NCBI RefSeq assembly: GCF_002979775.1
Contig: NZ_PCPR01000002.1
Location: 186,001 to 250,000, forward strand
Reading direction: 5' to 3'
DNA from: Arthrobacter sp. MYb23
GTDB lineage: Bacteria; Actinomycetota; Actinomycetes; Actinomycetales; Micrococcaceae
Length of the DNA stretch: 64,000 bases
Part shown: positions 56,285 through 64,000 of the stretch, piece by piece
How positions within the stretch are numbered: position 1 is the stretch's first letter
Layout: each line of letters opens with the position of its first letter
Program-made: the position numbers and the translations under genes
The notes under the pieces: generated by a model
Seen by the model: the letters and a program-made list of their open reading frames with translations, nothing else
Told to the model about the DNA's origin: nothing
Databases searched by the model: none

Positions 56285-57199
56285 CTACACCTTCAGGTAA
56301 CGCCGAAGGGTCAACAGTGAAGATATACCAGCCAGACCGGCGCCGAGAGCAACCAGCACCGGCGCGATCACCAGGACTTGGGTGGAAGAGATAAACGGCG
56401 TATTCAGGAACTGCCGGGACAAATCACCGTTGAGCCAGAAGTGCGCCATGAGCCAGAGCGTGACGGAGGCAAGGAGCGCCCCCACAACGGCGGCAATGAC
56501 ACCTTCAAGGATGAACGGCAATTGGATCACCATCTTTGACGCTCCCACCAGACGCATGATTCCCGTCTCCCGCCGTCGGCTGAACGCCGACAGCCTGATG
56601 GTTGTGGTGATCAGCAGGACCGCGCAGAAGATCATCACCGCCGCTACGCCTATGGCCGCAACTGATGCCCCATTCATCCACGAAAAGATGCGTTCCAGCA
56701 CCTGCCGTTGGTCGCTGACCGTCTCAACACCGGGCTGCGAGGAAAAAGTCTCGCTGATGATTTCGTACTTTTCGGGGTTCTTCATGTTGATCCGGAAGGA
56801 AGCCGGCAGCTGGTCTTCAGAGACGGAGTCCACAATTGGCGAATTGGAGAACTGCTCTTTGAAATGCTTGTACGCCTCGGCTTGGGACTCAAACTGGAAA
56901 TCGTTGATGTAAGGCTTGACTGCCGGGGATTCAAGCATCGCCTGAAGGTTCGCCTGCTGTTCCTTGGTGGCCGAACCCGAAGCGCAGCCGACCGCCGTCG
57001 AACCGTCATTGCAGAGGAAGACCGCCACCTGGACTTTGTCGTACCAGAAGCCCTTCATCTGGTTGATCTGCATCTGCAGCATTCCTGCCGCACCGACGAA
57101 CGTCAGGGACACAAAAGTTACCAGGACCACGGAAATTACCATGGAGAGGTTCCGGCGCAAGCCACTGCCGATTTCCCCCAGGATGAACAAGAGCCTCAC
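56285..57199 (-). CDS. ftsX: cell-division permease FtsX
   Basis: A 304-residue membrane protein with four spans: the first at about 20-42, a large extracellular loop at about 50-175 and three C-terminal spans. Family blocks include [20 protein letters not shown] and [20 protein letters not shown]. The GTG start overlaps the ftsE stop by four bases. The extracellular loop is the part that contacts the wall hydrolase in other bacteria. Confidence 0.95.
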   Translation of the reverse strand: MRLLFILGEIGSGLRRNLSMVISVVLVTFVSLTFVGAAGMLQMQINQMKGFWYDKVQVAVFLCNDGSTAVGCASGSATKEQQANLQAMLESPAVKPYINDFQFESQAEAYKHFKEQFSNSPIVDSVSEDQLPASFRINMKNPEKYEIISETFSSQPGVETVSDQRQVLERIFSWMNGASVAAIGVAAVMIFCAVLLITTTIRLSAFSRRRETGIMRLVGASKMVIQLPFILEGVIAAVVGALLASVTLWLMAHFWLNGDLSRQFLNTPFISSTQVLVIAPVLVALGAGLAGISSLLTLRRYLKV

Positions 57200-57960
57200 A
57201 GCTGTGCCCCCTGCGCGCGATTGAGTTCCTCGCCGCTGGCATCCCTCAATCGGCGCGACTCGCCAACCACCGGAATCATCGAGGTGTACAGTGCCTTGGC
57301 TTCGTCGCGAATGACCTTGCCGTTCTTGAGTTCCACCACGCGGCGGCGCATCTCGTTGACGATGTCGTCGTCGTGGGTTGCCATGACGACGGTGGTGCCG
57401 TTCTGGTTGATTTTGTCCAGGACTCCCATGATTCCCATCGAGGTAATGGGGTCCAGGTTTCCGGTCGGTTCGTCCGCCAGCAAAATGCCGGGGCGGTTTA
57501 CGACGGCGCGCGCGATCGCCACGCGCTGCTGCTCGCCACCGGAGAGTTCATGGGGCATACGACGTTCTTTGCCCTCCAAGCCAACGGTCTTCAAGACCTC
57601 CGGCACCGTCTCCCGAATAATGGAGCGACTCTTACCGATCACCTGCATGGCAAAAGCCACATTCGCGAAGACGTTCTTCTGCGGGAGCAACCGGAAGTCC
57701 TGGAAGACAACGCCGATTCCGCGTCGGAGCTTCGGCACGCGCCAGCTCGATATGTTTGCAACGTTCTGCCCAGCCACGTACACGGAGCCGGACGAGGCTT
57801 TGTCCTCTTTCAGGATCAACCGAAGGAAGGTGGACTTGCCTGAGCCTGAGGCGCCCACCAGGAAGGTGAATTCGCCGCGGTTGATCTCAAGGCTCACAGA
57901 GTCGAGCGCCGGTCGGGCATTCTGCTCGTAGACCTTGGTGACATTCTCAAATCTGATCAT
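57196..57960 (-). CDS. ftsE: cell-division ATP-binding protein FtsE
   Basis: A 254-residue ABC ATPase. It has Walker [16 protein letters not shown] (about 36-50), signature [20 protein letters not shown], Walker [13 protein letters not shown] and switch His in [14 protein letters not shown]. The C-terminal extra about 30 residues are Arg/Glu-rich, as in actinobacterial FtsE. It is the first gene of ftsE-ftsX-M23. prfB lies upstream on the same strand, 188 bp away, with nothing else seen in the gap. Confidence 0.95.
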   Translation of the reverse strand: MIRFENVTKVYEQNARPALDSVSLEINRGEFTFLVGASGSGKSTFLRLILKEDKASSGSVYVAGQNVANISSWRVPKLRRGIGVVFQDFRLLPQKNVFANVAFAMQVIGKSRSIIRETVPEVLKTVGLEGKERRMPHELSGGEQQRVAIARAVVNRPGILLADEPTGNLDPITSMGIMGVLDKINQNGTTVVMATHDDDIVNEMRRRVVELKNGKVIRDEAKALYTSMIPVVGESRRLRDASGEELNRAQGAQL

Positions 57961-58148
57961 GGCCCTTTAGAACCCCGCCGGACATGACGTAGCCGCCCAG
58001 TCCAACAGCCGGAGCACGGGCTTTCGATGGGGGAAGTGAGAGCACCGGCCACTCGACTATACGCACGAGTGAGCCGTGATTCCGCGGCTTTCAAAGGCGT
58101 GTCGCAGAATCCGAAGCATCACGTGGCCCAAGTCACGCCGCGCGTCTC

Positions 58149-59267
58149 CTAGTTGGCTGCCGCGTTTCGGTTGCCCGTACGCCAGCGAATGCCGGCGTCG
58201 ATGAAGTCATCAATTTCCCCGTCAAGAACCGCCGAGGTGTTGCCCACCTCGTGTTCCGTCCGCAGGTCCTTGACCATTTGGTAGGGGTTGAGAACGTAGG
58301 AGCGCATTTGATCGCCCCATGACGCCTTGACGTCTCCGGCCAGTGCCTTCTTTTCCGCGTCCTGCTGTTCCTTTTTAACCAGCAGCAACCGCGATTGGAG
58401 GACACGCATGGCCGCTGCCCGGTTTTGAAGCTGCGATTTCTCATTCTGCATGGAGACCACAATGCCCGTAGGGATGTGCGTCAGCCTTACGGCGGAGTCG
58501 GTGGTGTTGACGGACTGACCACCAGGACCCGAGGAACGGAAGACGTCAACGCGGATCTCGTTATCCGGGATTTCGATCGAGTCTGTCTGCTCGATCAAGG
58601 GGATGACTTCAACTGCGGCGAAGGATGTTTGCCGGCGCCCCTGATTATCGAAGGGACTGATGCGGACCAGTCGGTGCGTGCCGGCTTCGACGCTCAAGGT
58701 ACCGAAGGCGTATGGTGCCTTCACCTCGAAGGTGGCGGATTTCAAGCCTGCTTCTTCAGCGTAGGACGTGTCCATAACGGTGGTCGGATAGCCGTGGCGT
58801 TCCGCCCACCGCAAGTACATTCTCATCAGCATCTCGGCGAAATCGGCAGCATCGACGCCACCGGCCCCTGCCCTGATGGTGACTACAGCCTCACGCTCGT
58901 CATACTCCCCTGACAACAGGGTGGTTATTTCAAGCTCTGCAAGAGCCTTGCGGATGGACGAAAGTTCCTTGGCGGCTTCCGCCATGGAGTCCTCGTCGCC
59001 CTCGTCCTGGCCAAGTTCAACCAGGACTTCGAGGTCGTCAATCCGCGAATCAAGCCTGGACAGGCGCTCAACTTCAGACTGCCTGTGCGACAAACGTGAG
59101 GTGATGACTTGGGCGGAAGCAGGATCGTCCCAAAGGTCCGGAGCCCCGGCCTGCTCGCTCAGCTCAGCGATCTCAGCCTTGAGGGCATCAACATCGGTGA
59201 CGTTCTCGATTGAGCTGTACGTTGCTCGAAGTGCGCGGATTTCCGCGGGAAAATCAATTTCAGCCAT
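58149..59267 (-). CDS. prfB: peptide chain release factor 2
   Basis: It reads UAA and UGA. The 372-residue protein has the RF2 signature SPF (in [20 protein letters not shown]) and the catalytic [17 protein letters not shown]. The gene is read in a single frame from the ATG at 59267; there is no internal in-frame TGA or programmed +1 shift of the E. coli kind. A longer open frame to 59297 adds unsupported residues. Order prfB-ftsE-ftsX is conserved in Actinobacteria. Confidence 0.96.
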   Translation of the reverse strand: MAEIDFPAEIRALRATYSSIENVTDVDALKAEIAELSEQAGAPDLWDDPASAQVITSRLSHRQSEVERLSRLDSRIDDLEVLVELGQDEGDEDSMAEAAKELSSIRKALAELEITTLLSGEYDEREAVVTIRAGAGGVDAADFAEMLMRMYLRWAERHGYPTTVMDTSYAEEAGLKSATFEVKAPYAFGTLSVEAGTHRLVRISPFDNQGRRQTSFAAVEVIPLIEQTDSIEIPDNEIRVDVFRSSGPGGQSVNTTDSAVRLTHIPTGIVVSMQNEKSQLQNRAAAMRVLQSRLLLVKKEQQDAEKKALAGDVKASWGDQMRSYVLNPYQMVKDLRTEHEVGNTSAVLDGEIDDFIDAGIRWRTGNRNAAAN

Positions 59268-59349
59268 GATCATCCCAGCGTACGCTATCCGCTGCACTCC
59301 CTGACGGCTCCCCCAGCTATGCCGGCTGGTTGGCTCCCTGCCGTGCGGG

Positions 59350-59808
59350 TCACTCCTGGGTCAGTCGGGATCGGGCCGTTGCCTTCGCCTCGATCAAGAT
59401 CCCTTCGGGCAGCAGAAAACTGATCAGGGGAGGGTGTACCACGGCGGTGAGGACTACTACCGCTGTGCCGCCGGGCTCGCTTCCGGTGCCTCCCGCGACT
59501 GCCAGGTCCTGTTGCCGCGAAGAGGCCCTGCTGGCTTCGAGGTACGAGTATGTTGCGGCCAGCACTCTCTCGTCCACCAAGGAAGTGGCAGGGATGGTGC
59601 TTCCCCCGATATCCCCCACCCTGTAGGAATCCGCAGCCGCGAGGGCCGCTCCGTCCGCCAAGGACAGCAGCTTCTTGTGCTCCAAGTACACCGCTGAGGC
59701 AGCCATCACCACGGAGGCAAGGAGAAGGGACAAGAGCACGAAGCCCACGACGAGAACGGTAATTTGGCCCTCTTCCCGTGGCCCACTTCTTGATGCGACC
59801 ACCGTCAC
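59350..59808 (-). CDS. TadG-like pilus assembly protein (Rv3660c-locus type)
   Basis: A 152-residue protein with one N-terminal membrane span: [20 protein letters not shown] and on (about 12-40), followed by [20 protein letters not shown], the pattern shared by the N-terminal part of TadG ('Flp pilus-assembly TadG-like'). The remaining residues are extracytosolic. It is the last gene of the Tad set and overlaps its TadE-like neighbour by four bases (GTGA). Its role, probably as minor pilin or assembly factor, is inferred from place and topology. Confidence 0.8.
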   Translation of the reverse strand: MTVVASRSGPREEGQITVLVVGFVLLSLLLASVVMAASAVYLEHKKLLSLADGAALAAADSYRVGDIGGSTIPATSLVDERVLAATYSYLEASRASSRQQDLAVAGGTGSEPGGTAVVVLTAVVHPPLISFLLPEGILIEAKATARSRLTQE

Positions 59809-60341
59809 TGGTATCGCCCCACAACCTGCGATGCGGACGCACTGACTCGGCTTGCCTTCAACTGCAGCGAGTCCCCGAACGGCATCAGAGGCAACGAAAC
59901 ATCAAGATTCACCGTTACAGTCACCGTTGTCCCGGCCGACGAACAACCGGCACGGTCACACTCAATGGATACGGTGGCAGATTCGGGTGAATGGCCATAG
60001 TCCTTGAGGGCAACAAGCACGCTGCGCTCCGCAGCAATTCTCGCGCTGTCCGGGTCCGCTTGAGCCACGAAAACCTTGGCTGCCTGATCCGCAGCACCCA
60101 CCACCGCAAACGAACCGCTTTGGATCTGGCCTACGGTCACCACGAAATAGACCACAGGAACCATGAGCAACAAGGCGAGAAACGTGAATTCCACTACGGC
60201 GCTACCCTGTTGCGCTTCAGAGTTCGGAGAGCTTTCAGCCGTGCTGCCGGAAGACCTGGCAGGCAAGCACAAGGCCTCCCTCACCCTGTGCCGAAAAGCT
60301 GTCACCCGCTCCTTCGATGACTCACCCCGGAAGATCAGCAT
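59805..60341 (-). CDS. TadE-family pilus protein
   Basis: A 178-residue pseudopilin-like protein. A cytosolic basic N-terminus (1-50) is followed by QQGSAVVEFTFLALLLMVPV, the TadE signature in which Gly-Ser precedes the cleavage-type site and Glu5 follows, then a hydrophobic span. The rest (about 80-178) is extracytosolic with a Cys pair (IECDRAGCSSAG). The ATG at 60341 overlaps the previous TadE gene by 20 bases and has GGAGG upstream. Confidence 0.85.
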   Translation of the reverse strand: MLIFRGESSKERVTAFRHRVREALCLPARSSGSTAESSPNSEAQQGSAVVEFTFLALLLMVPVVYFVVTVGQIQSGSFAVVGAADQAAKVFVAQADPDSARIAAERSVLVALKDYGHSPESATVSIECDRAGCSSAGTTVTVTVNLDVSLPLMPFGDSLQLKASRVSASASQVVGRYQ

Positions 60342-60747
60342 GCCCTTTGACCTCCAATACTTCACTGGGTCCAATCAGGCCAACAACCGGCAGCGGGGCC
60401 CTGACCGTCACTTCCAAGGTTCGGATCCCATTAATAGTGATTTCAGTCGACGTGATGTCGCGGGCAAAGTCGCTGTTCAAGGCACCGCCGATCAACTCAG
60501 CAGTCCTGGCCCGGGCATCCATGAGCGAACGGTCCGATAACGCTCCGTACCGCGCTCCGGAAGCGGCTGCATCGATGAGTGTGTTCCGAACATGCAGGAC
60601 CAACATGAGTTGAACAATCGACATAAAGAACAAGGTCAGCAATGCACCGACCAACACGAAGTCGACAACCGCTGATCCGCGCTCGTTCACGGTTGTGACC
60701 GGCACTAAGCGAGCTCGGTAGTGGTAGATCCATGCACGGATCTTCAT
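60322..60747 (-). CDS. TadE-family pilus protein
   Basis: A 141-residue protein with the TadE signature NERGSAVVDFVLVGALLTLF at about residue 21-40, in which Asp replaces the usual Glu at position 5. A VLHVRNTLIDAAASGARYGA segment follows. The C-terminal part is extracytosolic. It lies seven bases after the pilin-like gene and overlaps the next TadE gene. Confidence 0.85.
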   Translation of the reverse strand: MKIRAWIYHYRARLVPVTTVNERGSAVVDFVLVGALLTLFFMSIVQLMLVLHVRNTLIDAAASGARYGALSDRSLMDARARTAELIGGALNSDFARDITSTEITINGIRTLEVTVRAPLPVVGLIGPSEVLEVKGHADLPG

Positions 60748-60754
60748 CCCGCGT

Positions 60755-60991
60755 CTACTTGCCCACCTTGCTCATGGCCTGATTGAAGAGGTCGCTCAGC
60801 GCCGGAGTTGCGATGGCAAGAAGTCCTGCCACGAGAATCGCGGACATGAGGGTGATCATCACCCAGCCAGGTACATCACCACGCTCGGGATCATCCTGTG
60901 CGGGCAGCGCTCTCCGGGCCACAACGAACAACCAGGTAGAACAGAAGAGCAGGATGGAAACAACAGACAGTTTGATAGAAATTCGTTTCAT
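60755..60991 (-). CDS. small pilin-like membrane protein of the Tad locus
   Basis: A 78-residue protein. An N-terminal span (about 5-25) is followed by PAQDDPERGDVPGWVMITLM and a second span running to about residue 66, and the tail is DLFNQAMSKVGK. Its place between tadC and the TadE genes and the charged RG-hydrophobic layout suit an Flp-type prepilin, with cleavage after RG. The usual Glu5 is absent, with Trp at that position. The ATG at 60991 has GGGGA six bases upstream; the longer frame starts with TTG. Confidence 0.68.
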   Translation of the reverse strand: MKRISIKLSVVSILLFCSTWLFVVARRALPAQDDPERGDVPGWVMITLMSAILVAGLLAIATPALSDLFNQAMSKVGK

Positions 60992-61072
60992 GATTTTCCC
61001 CAAGGTATTTTGAGTAGTTGCTGACTTGGCGTGGCTTGTGAAAGTGCCGCAGGGCGGATCGGGGCTGGGGCG

Positions 61073-62014
61073 TTAAAGGCTCATTTCCAAAGCGGCGATG
61101 GCAGGGAAAGCGGCAAAGACAACAGTCAGCGGGAGCACGCCGAAGACGAGCGGAACCATCATGGCAATCTCTTTTCGCCCCGCGGACTCCATGAGGTCCC
61201 GCTGTGCGGCATCGCGAACGTCCGCTGCCTGCGACCGCAGGACGTCTGCCAAGGGAGTCCCGCGCTCCACAGCCACCACCAGGCCGTCGATGAACCTGAC
61301 CAGAGGTGGCAGCTCCGCCCTTGATGAGAAAGCCTGGAGCGCTTCCGTCAGCGGCTTACCGGATCGGGTATCCGCCAGGATCGTGGCGAACTCCCCGGAG
61401 AGCTCACCGTGGGAGCTCCGGCTCACCCTGTCCATCGCGCCCATTGCGCTCTCCCCTGCTGCGACAGCGAGCGCCATCAGCTCCGCGAGGCTGGGAAACT
61501 CAGATAGCATCCTTGACTCCCGCCGTTTGATCGACTGCCCCAAGAGATAGTCGCGAAGCAAGTAGCCGCCCAATGCGCTGCCGATGACGGAGATGCATGA
61601 CACGGCCGGGCTGAAGCGGCCGGCCGTGGCGCCCGCGACAACCACGAGCACAGCAAGCACAAAAGCGACACCGGCCCAAAGGAGCTGCTCGGCCCGAAAG
61701 TCCAGTGTTGATTTAGTTGAACCGGCTCGGACAAGCCGCTTCGCCAGGGCCGTGGACCCCACATTGAAGCGGGACATGGAGGTGATGACATCGCGGATGA
61801 TCGGTCGGAGTATTCGTTCCAACGGCCCAAACGGCGTGAGGTTGTGCGTGGGCCTGCGGAGAAGGCGCGATTCGAGATTCTGCGACTTCAACTGAGGTTC
61901 GATCCGATCGGAGAATCTCCGGCCCCGCAGAAACGGGAGCCGCACCAGGATCAACCAGCATCCGGCACCCAGAAGCAGGCCGCACAGCACGGCCAAAGCG
62001 GTTGACGTGTTCAC
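61073..62014 (-). CDS. tadC: type II secretion F-domain protein TadC
   Basis: A 313-residue inner-membrane protein. The N-terminal span lies at 5-25, and the T2SSF domain at about 165-290 contains EFPSLAELMALAVAAGESAM and TPLADVLRSQAADVRDAAQR, with spans at about 105-150 and 285-310. TadB and TadC form the membrane platform of the Tad pilus machine. It overlaps tadB by four bases (GTGA). Confidence 0.88.
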   Translation of the reverse strand: MNTSTALAVLCGLLLGAGCWLILVRLPFLRGRRFSDRIEPQLKSQNLESRLLRRPTHNLTPFGPLERILRPIIRDVITSMSRFNVGSTALAKRLVRAGSTKSTLDFRAEQLLWAGVAFVLAVLVVVAGATAGRFSPAVSCISVIGSALGGYLLRDYLLGQSIKRRESRMLSEFPSLAELMALAVAAGESAMGAMDRVSRSSHGELSGEFATILADTRSGKPLTEALQAFSSRAELPPLVRFIDGLVVAVERGTPLADVLRSQAADVRDAAQRDLMESAGRKEIAMMVPLVFGVLPLTVVFAAFPAIAALEMSL

Positions 62015-62865
62015 CCGAAAACCCGCTCATCCTCTGGCAAGGCGCCGACGCGAAGCATCACGGAGTAGCAGAAAACAGAAACCAGGAGGCCTCCAAGCAA
62101 CACCATGGCACCAAGGCCGGAGTTGAAAGCCAGCATGGCTTCAGGCCGGCTGGCCATGACCACTAAAACGATCCAGGGCGCAGCTACAGCAAGCCGAGCT
62201 GCATTGATGGTCCACGACTGACGGGCTTCAAGCTCGCTGCGTGTCCGCGCGCTATCACGCAGGAAGCCCGACAAAGTTCCCAACATTCGCCCGAGGTCGG
62301 AGCCACCAACTTCGCGGGTCATTCGCAAGGCCTCAATGATGCGGTCGGCCACGGGATCTGCAAGGCGTTCTTTGAGTTTGTTCACTGCGGCCTCAAAATT
62401 ACCGGCGGCTCTGTAGTCGGCCCCGAAATCCAGGAACAACTCCCTTAATTCCTCAGGCCCGTTGTGTCCCAGCTGGATCAGCGCCTCCGGCAGTGCGAGG
62501 CCGGCACGGATCGCGGAGCGCAAGTGGTCCACTACGTCCGGCCACAGCTGCCGTAGCGCATTCCTGCGCTTTCGCGCCCGCCAACGCACCGTTGCAAAAG
62601 GAGTCCATGAACCGAAAAGTGCAAAACACAGGGCAACTGGCGGGGATCCTGTCAGGACATAGAACACAAGCAGCGCAAAGAGGCCAATTCCGGCGCAGGT
62701 GAGTAGGAGTCCGCCACCGGAGACTTTCTCGATTCCTGCTGACATCAGAAGAAGGTCCAAGCGTCGGGGCCTCTTTCTTTTTGGCTCAGAAGGTGGTTGG
62801 ACCCACGCGGACCACCACACGAGGAATACTCCTAGACCACCGACGACCCCGAGGAGCGGCGCCAT
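62011..62865 (-). CDS. tadB: type II secretion F-domain protein TadB
   Basis: A 284-residue membrane protein. It has spans at about 1-20 and 55-90, and the T2SSF domain (about 110-240) contains LWPDVVDHLRSAIRAGLALP and RMTREVGGSDLGRMLGTLSG. C-terminal spans follow. Its ATG shares one base with the stop of the truncated tadA (TGATG), showing that it once formed, or still forms, a coupled unit with that ATPase gene. Confidence 0.88.
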   Translation of the reverse strand: MAPLLGVVGGLGVFLVWWSAWVQPPSEPKRKRPRRLDLLLMSAGIEKVSGGGLLLTCAGIGLFALLVFYVLTGSPPVALCFALFGSWTPFATVRWRARKRRNALRQLWPDVVDHLRSAIRAGLALPEALIQLGHNGPEELRELFLDFGADYRAAGNFEAAVNKLKERLADPVADRIIEALRMTREVGGSDLGRMLGTLSGFLRDSARTRSELEARQSWTINAARLAVAAPWIVLVVMASRPEAMLAFNSGLGAMVLLGGLLVSVFCYSVMLRVGALPEDERVFG

Positions 62866-63215
62866 CAGTTCGACTCCAGGAGGGCAGCGACGTCGAAGCC
62901 TGCCCGGGCAAACTTTTCCGCTGCCGGCATGGAGTTGGCCCGCGGCTGTAGTTGCCCCGCAACCATTCCGAAGACACCAGAGGACTCGATGATCCCGTTC
63001 TCCACCCTGCTTCCCAGGGACAGGATTTCGGTCACTTGCCTGCGCCCGGTGGCATGGCGCCCGCAGTGCACCACGAGGTCGATGCAGGACGCGACAGTGG
63101 GCACTACGAAAGAACTCGAAATGTTCGCCCCGGCCAGGAGCGGGAGGGTGCAGATCTTAGTGACGGCGTCATGCGCGGAGTTTGCGTGCACGGTACACAT
63201 CCCGGGCAAGCCGGA
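62865..63215 (-). pseudogene. tadA: tadA/cpaF ATPase, C-terminal remnant only
   Basis: The last 117 codons of a Tad secretion ATPase. SGLPGMCTVHANSAHDAV is the conserved His-box region of TadA/CpaF, followed by CTLPLLAGANISSSFVVPTV and the usual C-terminal part. A complete TadA is near 400 residues or more; Walker A and B would be upstream but are absent. Just beyond 63215 the homology ends, and the same frame meets a TAG at about 63247-63249. Without TadA the Tad pilus could not be powered from this locus. Confidence 0.88.
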
Positions 63216-63316
63216 AATCGTTGAGTAACTACAAAGCCGCCGGTTCCTCTACGTCATTCTCGGCGCCTACACCGCAGCATGAGCCCGCGATGAACGCAAA
63301 ACGATATATTGGCAGA
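63216..63316. other. junction between truncated tadA and unrelated sequence
   Basis: Homology to TadA ends at about 63215-63218 and unrelated sequence of lower GC begins. No transposase, tRNA end or clear terminal inverted repeat is visible. The stretch GTTGAGTAACTAC at about 63220-63232 is partly symmetric and could be part of a crossover site. The other end of the inserted or rearranged segment is outside the window. Confidence 0.55.
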
Positions 63317-64000
63317 ATGAGCACACATTCGACTGGGACCGGCCCCAGTTCACCCTCTTGGCCCAGTGCCGATGAAGTCGGAAAGCAAGTCGTCCGAATG
63401 GAGCGGGAGGAAACATTTCTTGCATGGGTGGGTCGACGCGAGAAATTGATACGGATCGCAACAGAGGTGGATAAAGCACTTGTCGCTGCGTATAAGGATT
63501 TGCTCACCGAACGGGATCTGCACCCAGAGACGGTTGTGGAGGATCGAGAAGAGGCCGACAAGCTGGCGCGATTGCTTCAGCCCTCGGTTACCGTCATAGC
63601 TGGGAAGGGGCGCATCAAAAGGAGTGGCAATCTCGAGGCGATTCTAAATGATATGGACGCACGTGAAATCGAATGCATAACCATCGGCAACGGTGACCGT
63701 CACAGGTCACCAGGAACCCTCCCGGGGATCTTCATTCAATTTGGCGAAGAGGGCCCACGATTTCTCCTATTTGACCGCGATGTCGTGCAACTTAAGGTCA
63801 GTGGCCCTGACCGCCAGTGGATAGGCGGGGTCTTCGATAATCTCGCAACGGAGCTTCGCAAAGATGTGCCCTGGTGGGCACCGTTGCGGTCCACGTTTGC
63901 CGCCATTCTGATCGGATTGTTTGTTTTCGGCAGCGCGACTCAGTTGCTCTACACAATGACGCCGGAGCCGCCGCAGTCTGAGGACATAAACGCTGGCACT
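63317..64000 (+). CDS. unrecognised membrane-anchored protein (runs off window)
   Basis: The frame is open from the ATG at 63317 to the window end, 228 codons. Residues 1-185 are soluble and charged, with a helical segment EVGKQVVRMEREETFLAWVG, and a mid part PSVTVIAGKGRIKRSGNLEA and GIFIQFGEEGPRFLLFDRDV that looks beta-rich. A hydrophobic span follows at about 196-216 (TFAAILIGLFVFGSATQLLY). Codon use is less third-position GC-biased than in neighbouring genes (codons such as ATA, TTA-type and AAA appear), which fits acquired DNA. No family was recognised. Confidence 0.65.
   Translation, partial: MSTHSTGTGPSSPSWPSADEVGKQVVRMEREETFLAWVGRREKLIRIATEVDKALVAAYKDLLTERDLHPETVVEDREEADKLARLLQPSVTVIAGKGRIKRSGNLEAILNDMDAREIECITIGNGDRHRSPGTLPGIFIQFGEEGPRFLLFDRDVVQLKVSGPDRQWIGGVFDNLATELRKDVPWWAPLRSTFAAILIGLFVFGSATQLLYTMTPEPPQSEDINAGT

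Noticed and set aside
58149..59267. Programmed frameshift in prfB
   Set aside because: The RF2 frame is continuous from its ATG to its stop, with no early in-frame TGA.
62865..63209. Treating the tadA remnant as an independent 114-residue protein starting at TTG 63209
   Set aside because: The homology continues a few residues upstream of that TTG to about 63215 and is internal to TadA; no Shine-Dalgarno or N-terminal domain supports a new start.

Overview
The window is high-GC actinobacterial DNA whose gene order points to the Micrococcaceae, most likely Arthrobacter or Paenarthrobacter. The diagnostic blocks are argS-lysA-hom-thrC-thrB-rho-prfA-prmC-tsaC, a fused 2-oxoglutarate dehydrogenase (Kgd type), sigR-rsrA with mycothiol-style anti-sigma factor, ribosomal protein bL37, a SAM-IV riboswitch, and prfB-ftsE-ftsX-M23-smpB-ssrA. 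It is a chromosomal segment and mostly housekeeping until the last 0.8 kb.

Layout. 1-12431 is one long minus-strand run: arginyl-tRNA synthetase, lysine and threonine biosynthesis (lysA, hom, thrC, thrB), Rho, release factor 1 and its methylase, TsaC and the start of a WecB/TagA-type glycosyltransferase. A nested 120-bp inverted repeat lies between rho and prfA. 12681-15552 holds a three-gene flavin redox unit: an FMN-binding lipoprotein, an ApbE flavin transferase and an RnfD/NqrB-like membrane protein fused to a ferredoxin-reductase module. Next come tRNA-Arg(CCG), a protealysin-type M4 protease with its emfourin-type inhibitor, a GlxA regulator, a small membrane protein, a WYL regulator and HrpA. 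23782-28079 carries HIT, alcohol dehydrogenase, sulfurtransferase, a cysteine synthase-like enzyme and an MBL protein. 28174-31556 is a zinc uptake island (Zur regulator, ABC transporter, probable Zur operator), followed by two CNNM/CBS membrane proteins.

34515-39047 carries kgd and an SGNH hydrolase. It is followed by a beta-lactamase-like serine hydrolase gene with a frameshift just before its last catalytic motif, and by a DUF4097-PadR pair with twin palindromic operators. 42042-47392 holds bL37, rsrA, sigR with its own sigma-R-type promoter, a DoxX protein, aroA, rsgA and hisN. A SAM-IV riboswitch then controls a class V aminotransferase-like gene, followed by a methyltransferase, a DtxR-family regulator, an MFS exporter, a small zinc-ribbon protein and a cytosolic-looking HtrA-type protease. 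tmRNA and SmpB, the FtsEX-M23 division/wall-hydrolase module and release factor 2 follow.

59350-63215 is the distal part of a Tad pilus locus (tadB, tadC, pilin-like and TadE/TadG-like genes). The tadA ATPase gene is cut off in its last third at about 63215. Beyond that point the sequence changes character (visibly lower GC, opposite strand, unrecognised membrane protein running off the window), which suggests the edge of an inserted element or rearrangement. That junction and the flavin redox unit are the least ordinary parts of the window.
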